A stretch of DNA of 64,000 nucleotides, taken from NCBI GenBank assembly GCA_015493525.1, contig WGCY01000030.1, positions 1-64,000 of the forward strand. Direction: 5' to 3'. Shown here in pieces: positions 16,905 to 24,293 of the stretch (positions are counted from its first letter, which is position 1; every line of letters starts with the position of its first letter). Origin of the DNA: Bacteroidales bacterium (GTDB taxonomy: Bacteria > Bacteroidota > Bacteroidia > Bacteroidales > F082). The translations under genes and the position numbers were made by a program. The notes beneath the pieces are model-generated. The model ran no database searches. It saw only the letters and a program-made list of their open reading frames with translations, and was not told where the DNA came from.

Positions 16905-17012
16905 CTCTTTGCGTCCTTGCGCCTTTGTGGGCAAACAAACTCTTTGCGCCTCTGCGTCTTTGCGGGCAAAATCACTTCGCGCCTTTGCGTGAACAAAAAT
17001 CTTTGCGTCTTT
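16905..17012 (-). repeat. Inverted repeat array ending at the next promoter
   Basis: The same unit in the opposite orientation (CTTTGCGTCTTTGCG, CTTTGCGCCTCTGCG and variants, about five copies). It ends a few bases before the -7 element of the metallopeptidase gene. RNA reading through 16066-17012 could pair left and right arrays. Confidence 0.8.
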
Positions 17013-17016
17013 TTAT

Positions 17017-17024
17017 TATTTTTG
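17017..17024 (+). promoter_or_regulatory. -7 element TATTTTTG four bases before an ATG
   Basis: TAnnTTTG match with only GCTT between it and the ATG at 17029, which implies a leaderless or nearly leaderless transcript if this box is used. Confidence 0.45.
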
Positions 17025-17028
17025 GCTT

Positions 17029-19851
17029 ATGAAAAAACAGTGTCTCCTTCCCTTTATCTTCTTCCTGGCTCTCTTTTTATTTTCAACACAAGCCGAAGCA
17101 CAGTACTACCTTACCGGACAAGACCCGGCATCCGTTAAGTGGCGGCAAATCAAGACGAAAGAGTTCCGGCTGGTGTTTCCAGAAGGCTATGAGAAAATCG
17201 CCAACTACTATATAAACCTGCTGCAGCTTTCCGCCCCATCCATCAACACGCCGTATCATGCACGCCTGCGAAGGCTGGACATTGTGCTGCACAACCAATC
17301 CACCACCTCCAACGCCATGGTCTCCCCGGTCCCTTTCCATGCCGATTTCTTCGAAATGCCTTCACAAAACATGTATGCACAAAACTGGCAAAAGCAACTC
17401 ACCCTGCACGAATTCCGGCATACGGTTCAAATGGACAAAATGCGACAAGGCTTCGGAAACTTCATGTACTATCTGCTGGGTGAGCAGGGAACAGCAGCCA
17501 TATTCGGGCTTTATCTTCCACAATGGTTTATTGAGGGGGATGCCGTGTGGAGCGAAACAGTACACAGCCACAGCGGACGGGGACGACTGCCGGATTTTGT
17601 CTATCCACTAAAAGCACAAGTACTTGATAAACAGATTTACGGGTACGACAAGGCCCAGTTTGGCTCCTATCGCGATTTTGTCCCCGACCACTACACCCTT
17701 GGCTACCAGCTTGTTTCGGAAGGAATTAAAAACTACGGCACCGGACTTTGGAACGATGTATTGAACCAGGTTGCCCGAAAAAGTTATACCTTCGTCCCAT
17801 TTACCCACCGGCTGAAGAAAAATACCGGAACCAAAAAGGTAAAATATTATCAGGCCACCATGAAAGAGCTGAGGGGCCAATGGCAGGGACAGGCAAAGCC
17901 ACCGGAAAACCAGAATATTCCTACGGCCCCCACCCGCTTTTATACCAGCTATCTCTTCCCACAAATACTTTCTGATGGGCACATCATCGCCGAGCAGACC
18001 TCCATCGACGACATCAACCGGTTTGTGAAAATCGGCCCGGACGGGAAGATTACACGACTGTTTACGCCCGGTTTCGATTTCAAAGAGTCGCTTTCTGCCA
18101 ACGACAGCCTGCTTTGCTGGAACGAAAAGACTTTTGACCCACGCTGGACAAACCGCGACTATTCGGTCATAAAAATCTACAATTACAAAACCCGAAAACT
18201 GAGACAGCTCACACGCCGAAGCCGCTATTTTGCCCCGGCACTGTCGCCCGATGGCAAAACCATAATAGCCGTCAGGGTCGATATGCAGCAAAACCATTAT
18301 CTTGACTTCCTGGATGTGGCCACCGGCAAAAAGTTAAAGGAGTTCCACACTCCAAATAATCTCTTTTTCATGACACCCCACTGGTCGGCTGACGGGAAAA
18401 ATATTGTGGCCACCGTCCTCGGCGACAAAGGCAAATCCATCCTGCTGCTCAGTGCGAAAACCATGAAATACAGGCTGCTGCTCCCCTTTTCTTTTACGGA
18501 AATAAAATGGCCGGTGATGCACGGGAACAACGTTGTTTACACCGGCACTTACGAAGGCAAAGATAACCTGTATGCCATTGATGTGGCCACGGGCAAAACC
18601 TACCGTGTTCTCGACAGCCGTTTTGGTGCTACGGCACCCACTTTCGCCCCGGCAGGCAACAAGCTTTATTTCAGCAACTACACTGCCGATGGTAATAAAA
18701 CAGCTTCCGTACCTTTCGTGCCGGCTGACCTGAAATCTTTTGATGTTACCACAGCACATCACGAATATCTTGTGGACAAACTGCGGGGGAAGAATACTTT
18801 TAACCTGGATGACTCCATTGTTCCGGACAAAAAATATCCCGAAAAAAAATACAGCCGGCTGGGGCATCTTTTCAACCCTCACTCCTGGGCACCCCTGTCT
18901 CTCGATTTGAACAGCTATACCGTGAAACCGGGTGTTATGCTCCTGTCGCAAAACGTTTTGAGCACGGCCGTTACCATGCTTGGGTGGTCTTACGACCTGA
19001 ATGAGCGTACCGGGAAGTTTAATTTCGGCATGCGCTATCTCGGATGGTATCCGGTGATAGGCATCAATGTAACGTATGGTAACCGTAGAATAAATATGGC
19101 CGACAACAGCGGCGTTTACCACGAACTTTTCTGGCACGAAACGAACCTTTCCCTTAACGTCAGTGTGCCTTTGAACTTTACCCACAGCAAATGGATAAAC
19201 GGGTTACAGCCTTATATCGGCTTTTCCGAAAAGTTTCTGAAAATGGGTTCCGGCTATCCCTACGAATTTAAAGAAGACCGTGTAATGACGATGCACTATC
19301 AATTTTATGCCTACAACCAGCTCAAACGGTCACCCAAAGATTTGTATCCCAAATGGGGACAGGATATCCGTGTGGATTATGAAAACACACCGATTTCCGA
19401 CGACCCCGGTAACCAGTTTGCGGTGCAGGGCCATCTTTATTTCCCGGGGTTTGTCCGCCATCAAAGTGTAGTACTCTATGCCGGATACGACAGACAACAA
19501 CGGGGCAGCTATTCGTTTAGTACAAGGATAAACATTCCCCGGGGCTATAGCGACATTTACGAAGATATGATGACGGTTTTCAAAGCCGATTATGCTTTTC
19601 CCATCGCCTATCCCGACATGGACTGGCAGGGAGTCATGTACCTGAAGCGTATATACGGACATGCCTTTTACGATTTCCTGAGGGGCGAAACCTCCGGCGT
19701 TGTTACCGATTATACCAGCACCGGCCTGGAACTGTACACCGACTGGAACTTTCTGAGTTTCTTCCCCAATGTTTCTGTCGGATTACGCTGGTCATATGCC
19801 ATCAACCGCGACACACAGACTTTTGATTTTCTTTTCGGAATAAATTTTTAA
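17029..19851 (+). CDS. Exported metallopeptidase-like / PD40 propeller / outer-membrane barrel protein
   Basis: 940 residues. Signal peptide 1-24 (ending AEAQ). Residues about 30-190 look like a gluzincin peptidase domain: HEFRH at 127-131 (HExxH) and, 38 residues on, the candidate third ligand Glu169 in LPQWFIEGDAVW. Residues about 290-600 contain TolB/PD40-type repeats (FAPALSPDGKTIIAV, FMTPHWSADGKNIVA, TAPTFAPAGNKLYFSNY). The last 300 residues alternate aromatic/polar beta strands and end in FDFLFGINF with a terminal Phe, the mark of an outer-membrane barrel. The whole would be an outer-membrane protease with periplasmic or surface propeller. No known family member name can be given with certainty. 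Confidence 0.75.
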   Translation: MKKQCLLPFIFFLALFLFSTQAEAQYYLTGQDPASVKWRQIKTKEFRLVFPEGYEKIANYYINLLQLSAPSINTPYHARLRRLDIVLHNQSTTSNAMVSPVPFHADFFEMPSQNMYAQNWQKQLTLHEFRHTVQMDKMRQGFGNFMYYLLGEQGTAAIFGLYLPQWFIEGDAVWSETVHSHSGRGRLPDFVYPLKAQVLDKQIYGYDKAQFGSYRDFVPDHYTLGYQLVSEGIKNYGTGLWNDVLNQVARKSYTFVPFTHRLKKNTGTKKVKYYQATMKELRGQWQGQAKPPENQNIPTAPTRFYTSYLFPQILSDGHIIAEQTSIDDINRFVKIGPDGKITRLFTPGFDFKESLSANDSLLCWNEKTFDPRWTNRDYSVIKIYNYKTRKLRQLTRRSRYFAPALSPDGKTIIAVRVDMQQNHYLDFLDVATGKKLKEFHTPNNLFFMTPHWSADGKNIVATVLGDKGKSILLLSAKTMKYRLLLPFSFTEIKWPVMHGNNVVYTGTYEGKDNLYAIDVATGKTYRVLDSRFGATAPTFAPAGNKLYFSNYTADGNKTASVPFVPADLKSFDVTTAHHEYLVDKLRGKNTFNLDDSIVPDKKYPEKKYSRLGHLFNPHSWAPLSLDLNSYTVKPGVMLLSQNVLSTAVTMLGWSYDLNERTGKFNFGMRYLGWYPVIGINVTYGNRRINMADNSGVYHELFWHETNLSLNVSVPLNFTHSKWINGLQPYIGFSEKFLKMGSGYPYEFKEDRVMTMHYQFYAYNQLKRSPKDLYPKWGQDIRVDYENTPISDDPGNQFAVQGHLYFPGFVRHQSVVLYAGYDRQQRGSYSFSTRINIPRGYSDIYEDMMTVFKADYAFPIAYPDMDWQGVMYLKRIYGHAFYDFLRGETSGVVTDYTSTGLELYTDWNFLSFFPNVSVGLRWSYAINRDTQTFDFLFGINF

Positions 19852-19868
19852 CGTAAAACAATAGAATT

Positions 19869-20231
19869 ATGATGTACTCCATTCTAAAATTCCTCAGCAC
19901 TGTAGTTTCCATTCTGATTATTGGTGCCTTACTTCCGGGCATTCGTATCAAAGGCTCCACTTTTTGGACAGCCAGCCTCGTGGCTGTTGTACTGGCCATA
20001 CTCAACTTTCTGGTCTATCCCTTTATGATCATATTGACACTCCCCATCACCATCCTCACCTTCGGCCTCTTTCTGCTGGTAATCAATGCATTTATTATTA
20101 TGCTTGCTGCATGGATAATCCCCAATTTTAAAGTGGCCAACTTCTGGTGGGCACTACTTTTCAGCATTTTGTTGAGCCTTGTAACGCTTTTCTTTGAAAT
20201 GTTCCTCTTTCCGGTGAACATGTTTTCTTAA
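19869..20231 (+). CDS. Phage-holin-family (PF04020-type) membrane protein
   Basis: 120 residues with four hydrophobic helices covering nearly all of the chain (FLSTVVSILIIGALLPGIRI, ASLVAVVLAILNFLVYPFMII, LTFGLFLLVINAFIIMLAAWII, WWALLFSILLSLVTLFFEMFL in shorter terms). The pattern ILTLPITILTFGLFLLVINA is the core of the widespread 'phage holin family 4-2' (YvlD-like) proteins, which are chromosomal and not phage derived. It starts 17 bases after the metallopeptidase stop, so may be co-transcribed. Function unknown. Confidence 0.85.
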   Translation: MMYSILKFLSTVVSILIIGALLPGIRIKGSTFWTASLVAVVLAILNFLVYPFMIILTLPITILTFGLFLLVINAFIIMLAAWIIPNFKVANFWWALLFSILLSLVTLFFEMFLFPVNMFS

Positions 20232-20250
20232 AGAAGGTATTTAGCCTTTA

Positions 20251-20438
20251 CTAACGCATATTGTTCATTGGCCGGCCGGCTTTCAGACTATCGTAATACT
20301 TCAGCAACTTACCTATATCACTGTATTTATAAAAACTGATGTCATTGTTATGAAGCCAGCTTTCCAAAGGTTTTTGTTCATCTGAGAGAGCGGAAAGAAT
20401 GGTTTTCAAAAGCAGGAAATTATTTCCCGTTTCCTAAA
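20251..20438 (-). pseudogene. Possible 3' remnant of a minus-strand gene
   Basis: An uninterrupted minus-strand frame from just after a TAG near 20438 to a TAG at 20251-20253 encodes about 61 residues (parts: FLLLKTILSALSDEQKP, WLHNNDISFYKYSDIGKLL, KAGRPMNNMR). It looks like the end of a protein, but there is no ATG near its beginning and no continuation upstream. It fills most of the 333-base gap; nothing else is seen there. Weak evidence, the family is not recognised. Confidence 0.3.
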
Positions 20439-20564
20439 TATTTCTGTCGTAACTATTCCCCTGTTCATCCTTTTTTTCCTGTCATTTGTCGAATTAACCG
20501 GGCAGCATGAAATAAAAGGCATAATATTGTTGTCAAAAGGGCAAATAATCAAAACAATAAAAAA

Positions 20565-21722
20565 ATGAAAAAATTCGGAATTATGATCTTCGCTTTACTG
20601 TTTGCCGGAATGGGAATGGTAAATGCACAGCAACCACAGCAGAAACAAGCGCAAATGCGTACCTATTTTCAACAGACAATATTACCATTTGTGGAGCAAC
20701 AGCAGGCAAAATTTGAACAGGTTTTGACAACCTCCGAGAAAAAAACACTGGCTGATATTCGTCAGGAGATGGAAACTTTCCGTCAGCAGGGAGCACAAAT
20801 GCGCAAAGCCATGCAGGGAAATTTCAATCAGGCAGCATGGGATGCCCGCAAGGCACAATTTGATGCCATTGTGGCCAAAGCCCGCCAACTGGCCGATGCC
20901 CATCCCAGGGAAGCGGAAGCCTATAAAAAGGCCATCGAAACCGAAATGACAAAATGGAAAGAAAATATGCCGGCTATGGGACAGGAACAAAAAGGCCAAC
21001 AAGGTCGCGGACACGGTATGATGGGGGGAAAATCTCAGACAAAGTTTCAACGAATAAGTGATCCGGCACTGGGATTGCTGATGAGCGGGAAACAGTTGAA
21101 CAGCATGATGATGCACCACCCGCATGGAATGAATGGAAAACAGGGCATGAGGGGAAACCGTCCAATGGACAACATGGGCAAACGTCGCCATGCCATGATG
21201 ATGGCCATGCAAAACCCCGAAACCAAAGCCAAAGTACAGGCTTATGTGGAAAAAAATATTTTTCCTGTCATAAGTAAAGAGCGGGAAGCTTTTGAAAAAG
21301 AGCTCAGCAAAAAGGAAAAGAAGATTATCGCCGATGCACGGCAGCAAATGCAGGCGCAAAGGGCAAAGATGATGCAAATGCGCAAAACAGGCAAAATGGC
21401 CATGAACGATTCTGCCCGGATGGCCATGAGACAGCAAATGGACAAGCAGCATGTGGCACTTCGGCAGATTGTGCTGGACCATTACAGCGAATTGCAAAAA
21501 CAAATGGCCCCGCTAAAAACAAAAATGCCCCAATGGCGTGCAGACATTCACAACCTCGTTATGCCAAACAGGCCGCAGCAGGTCAACCGGAACATGAATA
21601 AACCCCTTCAGGGAAAAGCTTTCCTGAAAGACCGGGGCGACATTATGTTTCTGCTCTTCGACCCGCAACATCCCGACAGCAACCTGTTTATGCACAAGTT
21701 GCAGGATAAAAAAAGAAAATAA
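20565..21722 (+). CDS. Met/His/Gln-rich periplasmic helical protein (Spy/CpxP-like, duplicated)
   Basis: 385 residues. Signal peptide 1-21 (ending VNAQ). Two homologous helical modules can be aligned by eye: residues about 28-90 (ILPFVEQQQAKFEQVL, EKKTLADIRQEME) and about 225-290 (NIFPVISKEREAFEKEL, EKKIIADARQQMQ). They are joined by a linker extremely rich in Met, His and Gly (HGMMGGK, MMMHHPHGMNGKQGM, RRHAMMMAM). The arrangement resembles Spy/CpxP or heavy-metal-resistance chaperones of the periplasm. The Met/His linker suggests copper or other soft-metal binding, which is inference. The gene stands alone and ends in a clear terminator. Confidence 0.65.
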   Translation: MKKFGIMIFALLFAGMGMVNAQQPQQKQAQMRTYFQQTILPFVEQQQAKFEQVLTTSEKKTLADIRQEMETFRQQGAQMRKAMQGNFNQAAWDARKAQFDAIVAKARQLADAHPREAEAYKKAIETEMTKWKENMPAMGQEQKGQQGRGHGMMGGKSQTKFQRISDPALGLLMSGKQLNSMMMHHPHGMNGKQGMRGNRPMDNMGKRRHAMMMAMQNPETKAKVQAYVEKNIFPVISKEREAFEKELSKKEKKIIADARQQMQAQRAKMMQMRKTGKMAMNDSARMAMRQQMDKQHVALRQIVLDHYSELQKQMAPLKTKMPQWRADIHNLVMPNRPQQVNRNMNKPLQGKAFLKDRGDIMFLLFDPQHPDSNLFMHKLQDKKRK

Positions 21723-21743
21723 TCCTGACTTACTCTCAAGACT

Positions 21744-21781
21744 AAAAAAGCCATTCCTGATTTTTCCGGAATGGCTTTTTT
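21744..21781 (+). terminator. Rho-independent terminator
   Basis: Perfect 14-bp inverted repeat AAAAAAGCCATTCC / GGAATGGCTTTTTT with a 10-base loop, ending in a run of T; 22 bases after the Spy-like stop. Confidence 0.85.
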
Positions 21782-21903
21782 ATTTACAGACAGTTCCCGG
21801 GGATGCCTGCCCCTCTGCAAACGATTGAATTCTTTGCTTTGTCATAAATACCTCATGCTCCTGTTGTAAGGTACACAGTTTCTGTTCCCGGCATCTTTTT
21901 ACG

Positions 21904-21935
21904 TTTGGCCAATCCGCCAAATTACCGTATTTTCG
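21904..21935 (+). promoter_or_regulatory. Promoter TTTG-N20-TATTTTCG for the sugar transporter
   Basis: TTTG at 21904-21907 and TATTTTCG at 21928-21935, 20 bases apart, an almost ideal Bacteroidota spacing (one mismatch in the -7 box). It shows that the coding start is 21956, not the in-frame alternative at 21905. A candidate operator lies at 21817-21827. Confidence 0.6.
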
Positions 21936-21955
21936 AACTTTCTAAAAGAGACGTT

Positions 21956-23470
21956 ATGGCAAGAAAACCGCATCTCAGCTTTTGGCAGATCTGGAACATG
22001 AGCGTGGGATTTTTCGGGATACAATTTGGCTTTGCTTTGCAAAACGCCAATGTGAGCCGCATTTTTCAAACACTCGGTGCCGACATCGGCAACCTCTCTA
22101 TTCTTTGGGTCGCCGCTCCGGTTACAGGCCTTATTGTACAGCCCATCATTGGACACTACAGCGATAAAACCTGGACACGCCTCGGAAGAAGACGGCCTTA
22201 TTTTCTTGCCGGTGCATTGCTTGCTTCGCTGGCTTTGCTGATTATGCCCAACTCGCATGTGCTGTGGATGGCTGCCGGTATGCTTTGGATTCTGGATGCC
22301 TCCATTAACATCTCCATGGAACCTTTCCGTGCTTTTGTAGGTGATATGCTTCCCCAGGAACAACGGACACAGGGCTTTGCCATGCAGAGCTTTTTTATCG
22401 GAACGGGAGCCGTCATTGCCAGCGTACTTCCGTGGGTAATGACCAACTGGCTGCACATCAGCAACACCGCACCCGAAGGCATTATTCCGCCTTCGGTAAA
22501 ATGGGCTTTTTACATTGGCGGGGCGGTCTATTTCACAGCGGTACTGTGGACAATTATTACAACCAAAGAATACCCGCCAGAACAACTGGCAGCCTACGAT
22601 GCGGAAGAAGAGGAACGCACACAGGCTCCCGTTACAAGAAAAGAGGAAACCATAGATTACCGTCGCAAAGGGAGAAAACAGGTCATCAATGGCTTTCTAT
22701 GGCTGATATTCGGGGCACTGCTTACTTATTGGTTCTATTACGACCATCTGACCAAAGACTTGTATGTCCTCTCTTTTGGCCTGATTGCTTTGGGATTATT
22801 GATGCTTATCTCCGGTAGCATGCAGCGCAATGGAAATAATAAAACCGCTTTGGTGGAAATTATGAACGACATGTTCGGCATGCCCAAAACCATGTTGCAA
22901 CTGGCTTTTGTTCAGTTTTTTAGCTGGTTTGCCCTGTTCTCTATGTGGATTTATACCACGCCGGCCGTAACGGAATATGTTTTTCACACAACCAACACCA
23001 CTTCGGCAGCCTACAACAACGGTGCCGACTGGGTCTCCATTCTGTTTGCCGTTTACAACGGGTTTGCTGCTATTGTGGCCTGGCTGCTCACGCCACTGGC
23101 CAAAGCTACGAGCAGAAAGTCGGCCCACGCTATTTCTCTGCTGTTGGGAGGCCTTGGCCTTTTTTCCATCTATTTTATCCATAACCAGTATCTTTTGATT
23201 GTTTCCATGCTGGGCGTTGGTGTTGCCTGGGCCAGCATCCTGTCTATCCCCTACGCCATTCTTACCAACGCATTGCCCCACGATAAAATGGGAATTTACA
23301 TGGGAATTTTCAATTATTTCATTGTCATTCCGCAGATTGTGGCCGCAGCCATTTTGGGTTTCTTCCTGCAAAAATTTTTCCACAGCGAAGCCATTTACGC
23401 TTTGATAATCGGTGGGATTTCCATGTTGCTGGCCTCTGTTTTAATTTTGTTTGTAAAAGATAACGGCTAA
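21956..23470 (+). CDS. SLC45-type MFS sugar transporter (maltose/sucrose-like)
   Basis: 504 residues from ATG 21956 with about 12 membrane helices. The GPH/SLC45 signature is in GHYSDKTWTRLGRRRPYF between helices 2 and 3 (residues about 63-80), where R-x-G-R-R-R-P is typical of plant sucrose and bacterial maltose/sucrose permeases. FFSWFALFSMWIYTTPAV in helix 7 and the two Pro-containing loops also fit. The transporter probably brings disaccharide or maltodextrin into the cytoplasm with H+ or Na+, feeding the GH13 enzyme at 12171. It is followed after 13 bases by an alpha/beta hydrolase gene. Substrate is inferred from neighbours. Confidence 0.85.
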   Translation: MARKPHLSFWQIWNMSVGFFGIQFGFALQNANVSRIFQTLGADIGNLSILWVAAPVTGLIVQPIIGHYSDKTWTRLGRRRPYFLAGALLASLALLIMPNSHVLWMAAGMLWILDASINISMEPFRAFVGDMLPQEQRTQGFAMQSFFIGTGAVIASVLPWVMTNWLHISNTAPEGIIPPSVKWAFYIGGAVYFTAVLWTIITTKEYPPEQLAAYDAEEEERTQAPVTRKEETIDYRRKGRKQVINGFLWLIFGALLTYWFYYDHLTKDLYVLSFGLIALGLLMLISGSMQRNGNNKTALVEIMNDMFGMPKTMLQLAFVQFFSWFALFSMWIYTTPAVTEYVFHTTNTTSAAYNNGADWVSILFAVYNGFAAIVAWLLTPLAKATSRKSAHAISLLLGGLGLFSIYFIHNQYLLIVSMLGVGVAWASILSIPYAILTNALPHDKMGIYMGIFNYFIVIPQIVAAAILGFFLQKFFHSEAIYALIIGGISMLLASVLILFVKDNG

Positions 23471-23483
23471 AACCACACTTAAA

Positions 23484-24275
23484 ATGGTTAGGGAAGATAG
23501 TTTTGTCGAATTATCCGGTATCAGGTTGTTCACCCGAAGGCTGATTCCCGATGGAAGCAACCGAAACCCGGAAAACCCGGTCGTTATTTTTCTTCACGAA
23601 GGCCTGGGATCGGTGGGACAGTGGAAAGATTTTCCGGAGAAATTCCTTGAAAGATGCCGTTTACCTGTTTTGCTTTATGATCGGTTGGGATACGGAAAAT
23701 CCTCTCCCCGTAAGGGAAAACGCGGACTTGATTATATCCATAGGGAGGAGAAACTACTCCGCCTCCTTATCGGGAAACTCTCCCTGAAAAGCTATTACCT
23801 TCTCGGGCACAGCGAAGGCGGCTCGCTGGCATTGATTCATGCCGCACAGCATCCGGAAGGGTTATTAAAAGTCATCACGCTTTCGGCCAACACGCAGGAA
23901 GAGGCCTGCATAACCCCCGGCATCGAGAAAGTCAGGAAACTATACGAAGAGCCGGAATCAAAGCTAAAACAGGCATTACAGAAATATCATGGAACACGCT
24001 GTGATGATGTTTTTTATGCCTGGTGCGATACGTGGACAGCCGATTTTTTTCAGCAATGGAACATCAAGCCGGAACTAAGCAGAATTCAGGTACCTGTTCT
24101 CGCTTTCCACGGACATAATGACCAGTATACCAGCCTGCAACAAATAGAAAATATCCGCCAGCTGGTTTCAGCAAAAAAGGAAATACACCTTTTAAACCAT
24201 TGCAGTCATCATCCGCATTTTGACCATCCTGAAAAAGTGCTGGCCATAATCCAAAATTTTATTGGACAGAAATAA
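23484..24275 (+). CDS. Alpha/beta-hydrolase
   Basis: 263 residues. The oxyanion loop HEGLGSVGQW (about residues 35-44), the nucleophile elbow GHSEGG with Ser109, the acid Asp in FHGHNDQYTS (about residue 214) and the His in CSHHPHFDHPEKV near the C-terminus form a complete triad. No signal peptide, hence cytoplasmic. The closest general match is the esterase/aminopeptidase-like alpha/beta-hydrolase superfamily; the substrate cannot be told. It is 13 bases downstream of the sugar transporter and so is likely in the same transcript, but no link to sugar metabolism is evident. Confidence 0.85.
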   Translation: MVREDSFVELSGIRLFTRRLIPDGSNRNPENPVVIFLHEGLGSVGQWKDFPEKFLERCRLPVLLYDRLGYGKSSPRKGKRGLDYIHREEKLLRLLIGKLSLKSYYLLGHSEGGSLALIHAAQHPEGLLKVITLSANTQEEACITPGIEKVRKLYEEPESKLKQALQKYHGTRCDDVFYAWCDTWTADFFQQWNIKPELSRIQVPVLAFHGHNDQYTSLQQIENIRQLVSAKKEIHLLNHCSHHPHFDHPEKVLAIIQNFIGQK

Positions 24276-24293
24276 CTTAACGTGCCGCCGAAA

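Noticed and set aside
16066-17012. CRISPR array
   Set aside because: The repeat units are degenerate, of unequal spacing, without unique spacers of fixed length, occur in both orientations and no cas gene is present.
19869-20231. Prophage remnant because of a holin-family protein (also at 41393)
   Set aside because: Both belong to chromosomal membrane-protein families named after holins; no other phage gene lies nearby.
20682-21503. 273-codon minus-strand frame opposite the Spy-like gene
   Set aside because: The His/Leu/Phe-rich translation is the complement of Met/Gln/Lys codons; the plus strand has signal peptide, internal duplication and terminator.
21905-21955. Longer start for the SLC45-type transporter at 21905
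   Set aside because: The promoter TTTG-N20-TATTTTCG lies inside this stretch, so the ATG at 21956 is the plausible start.
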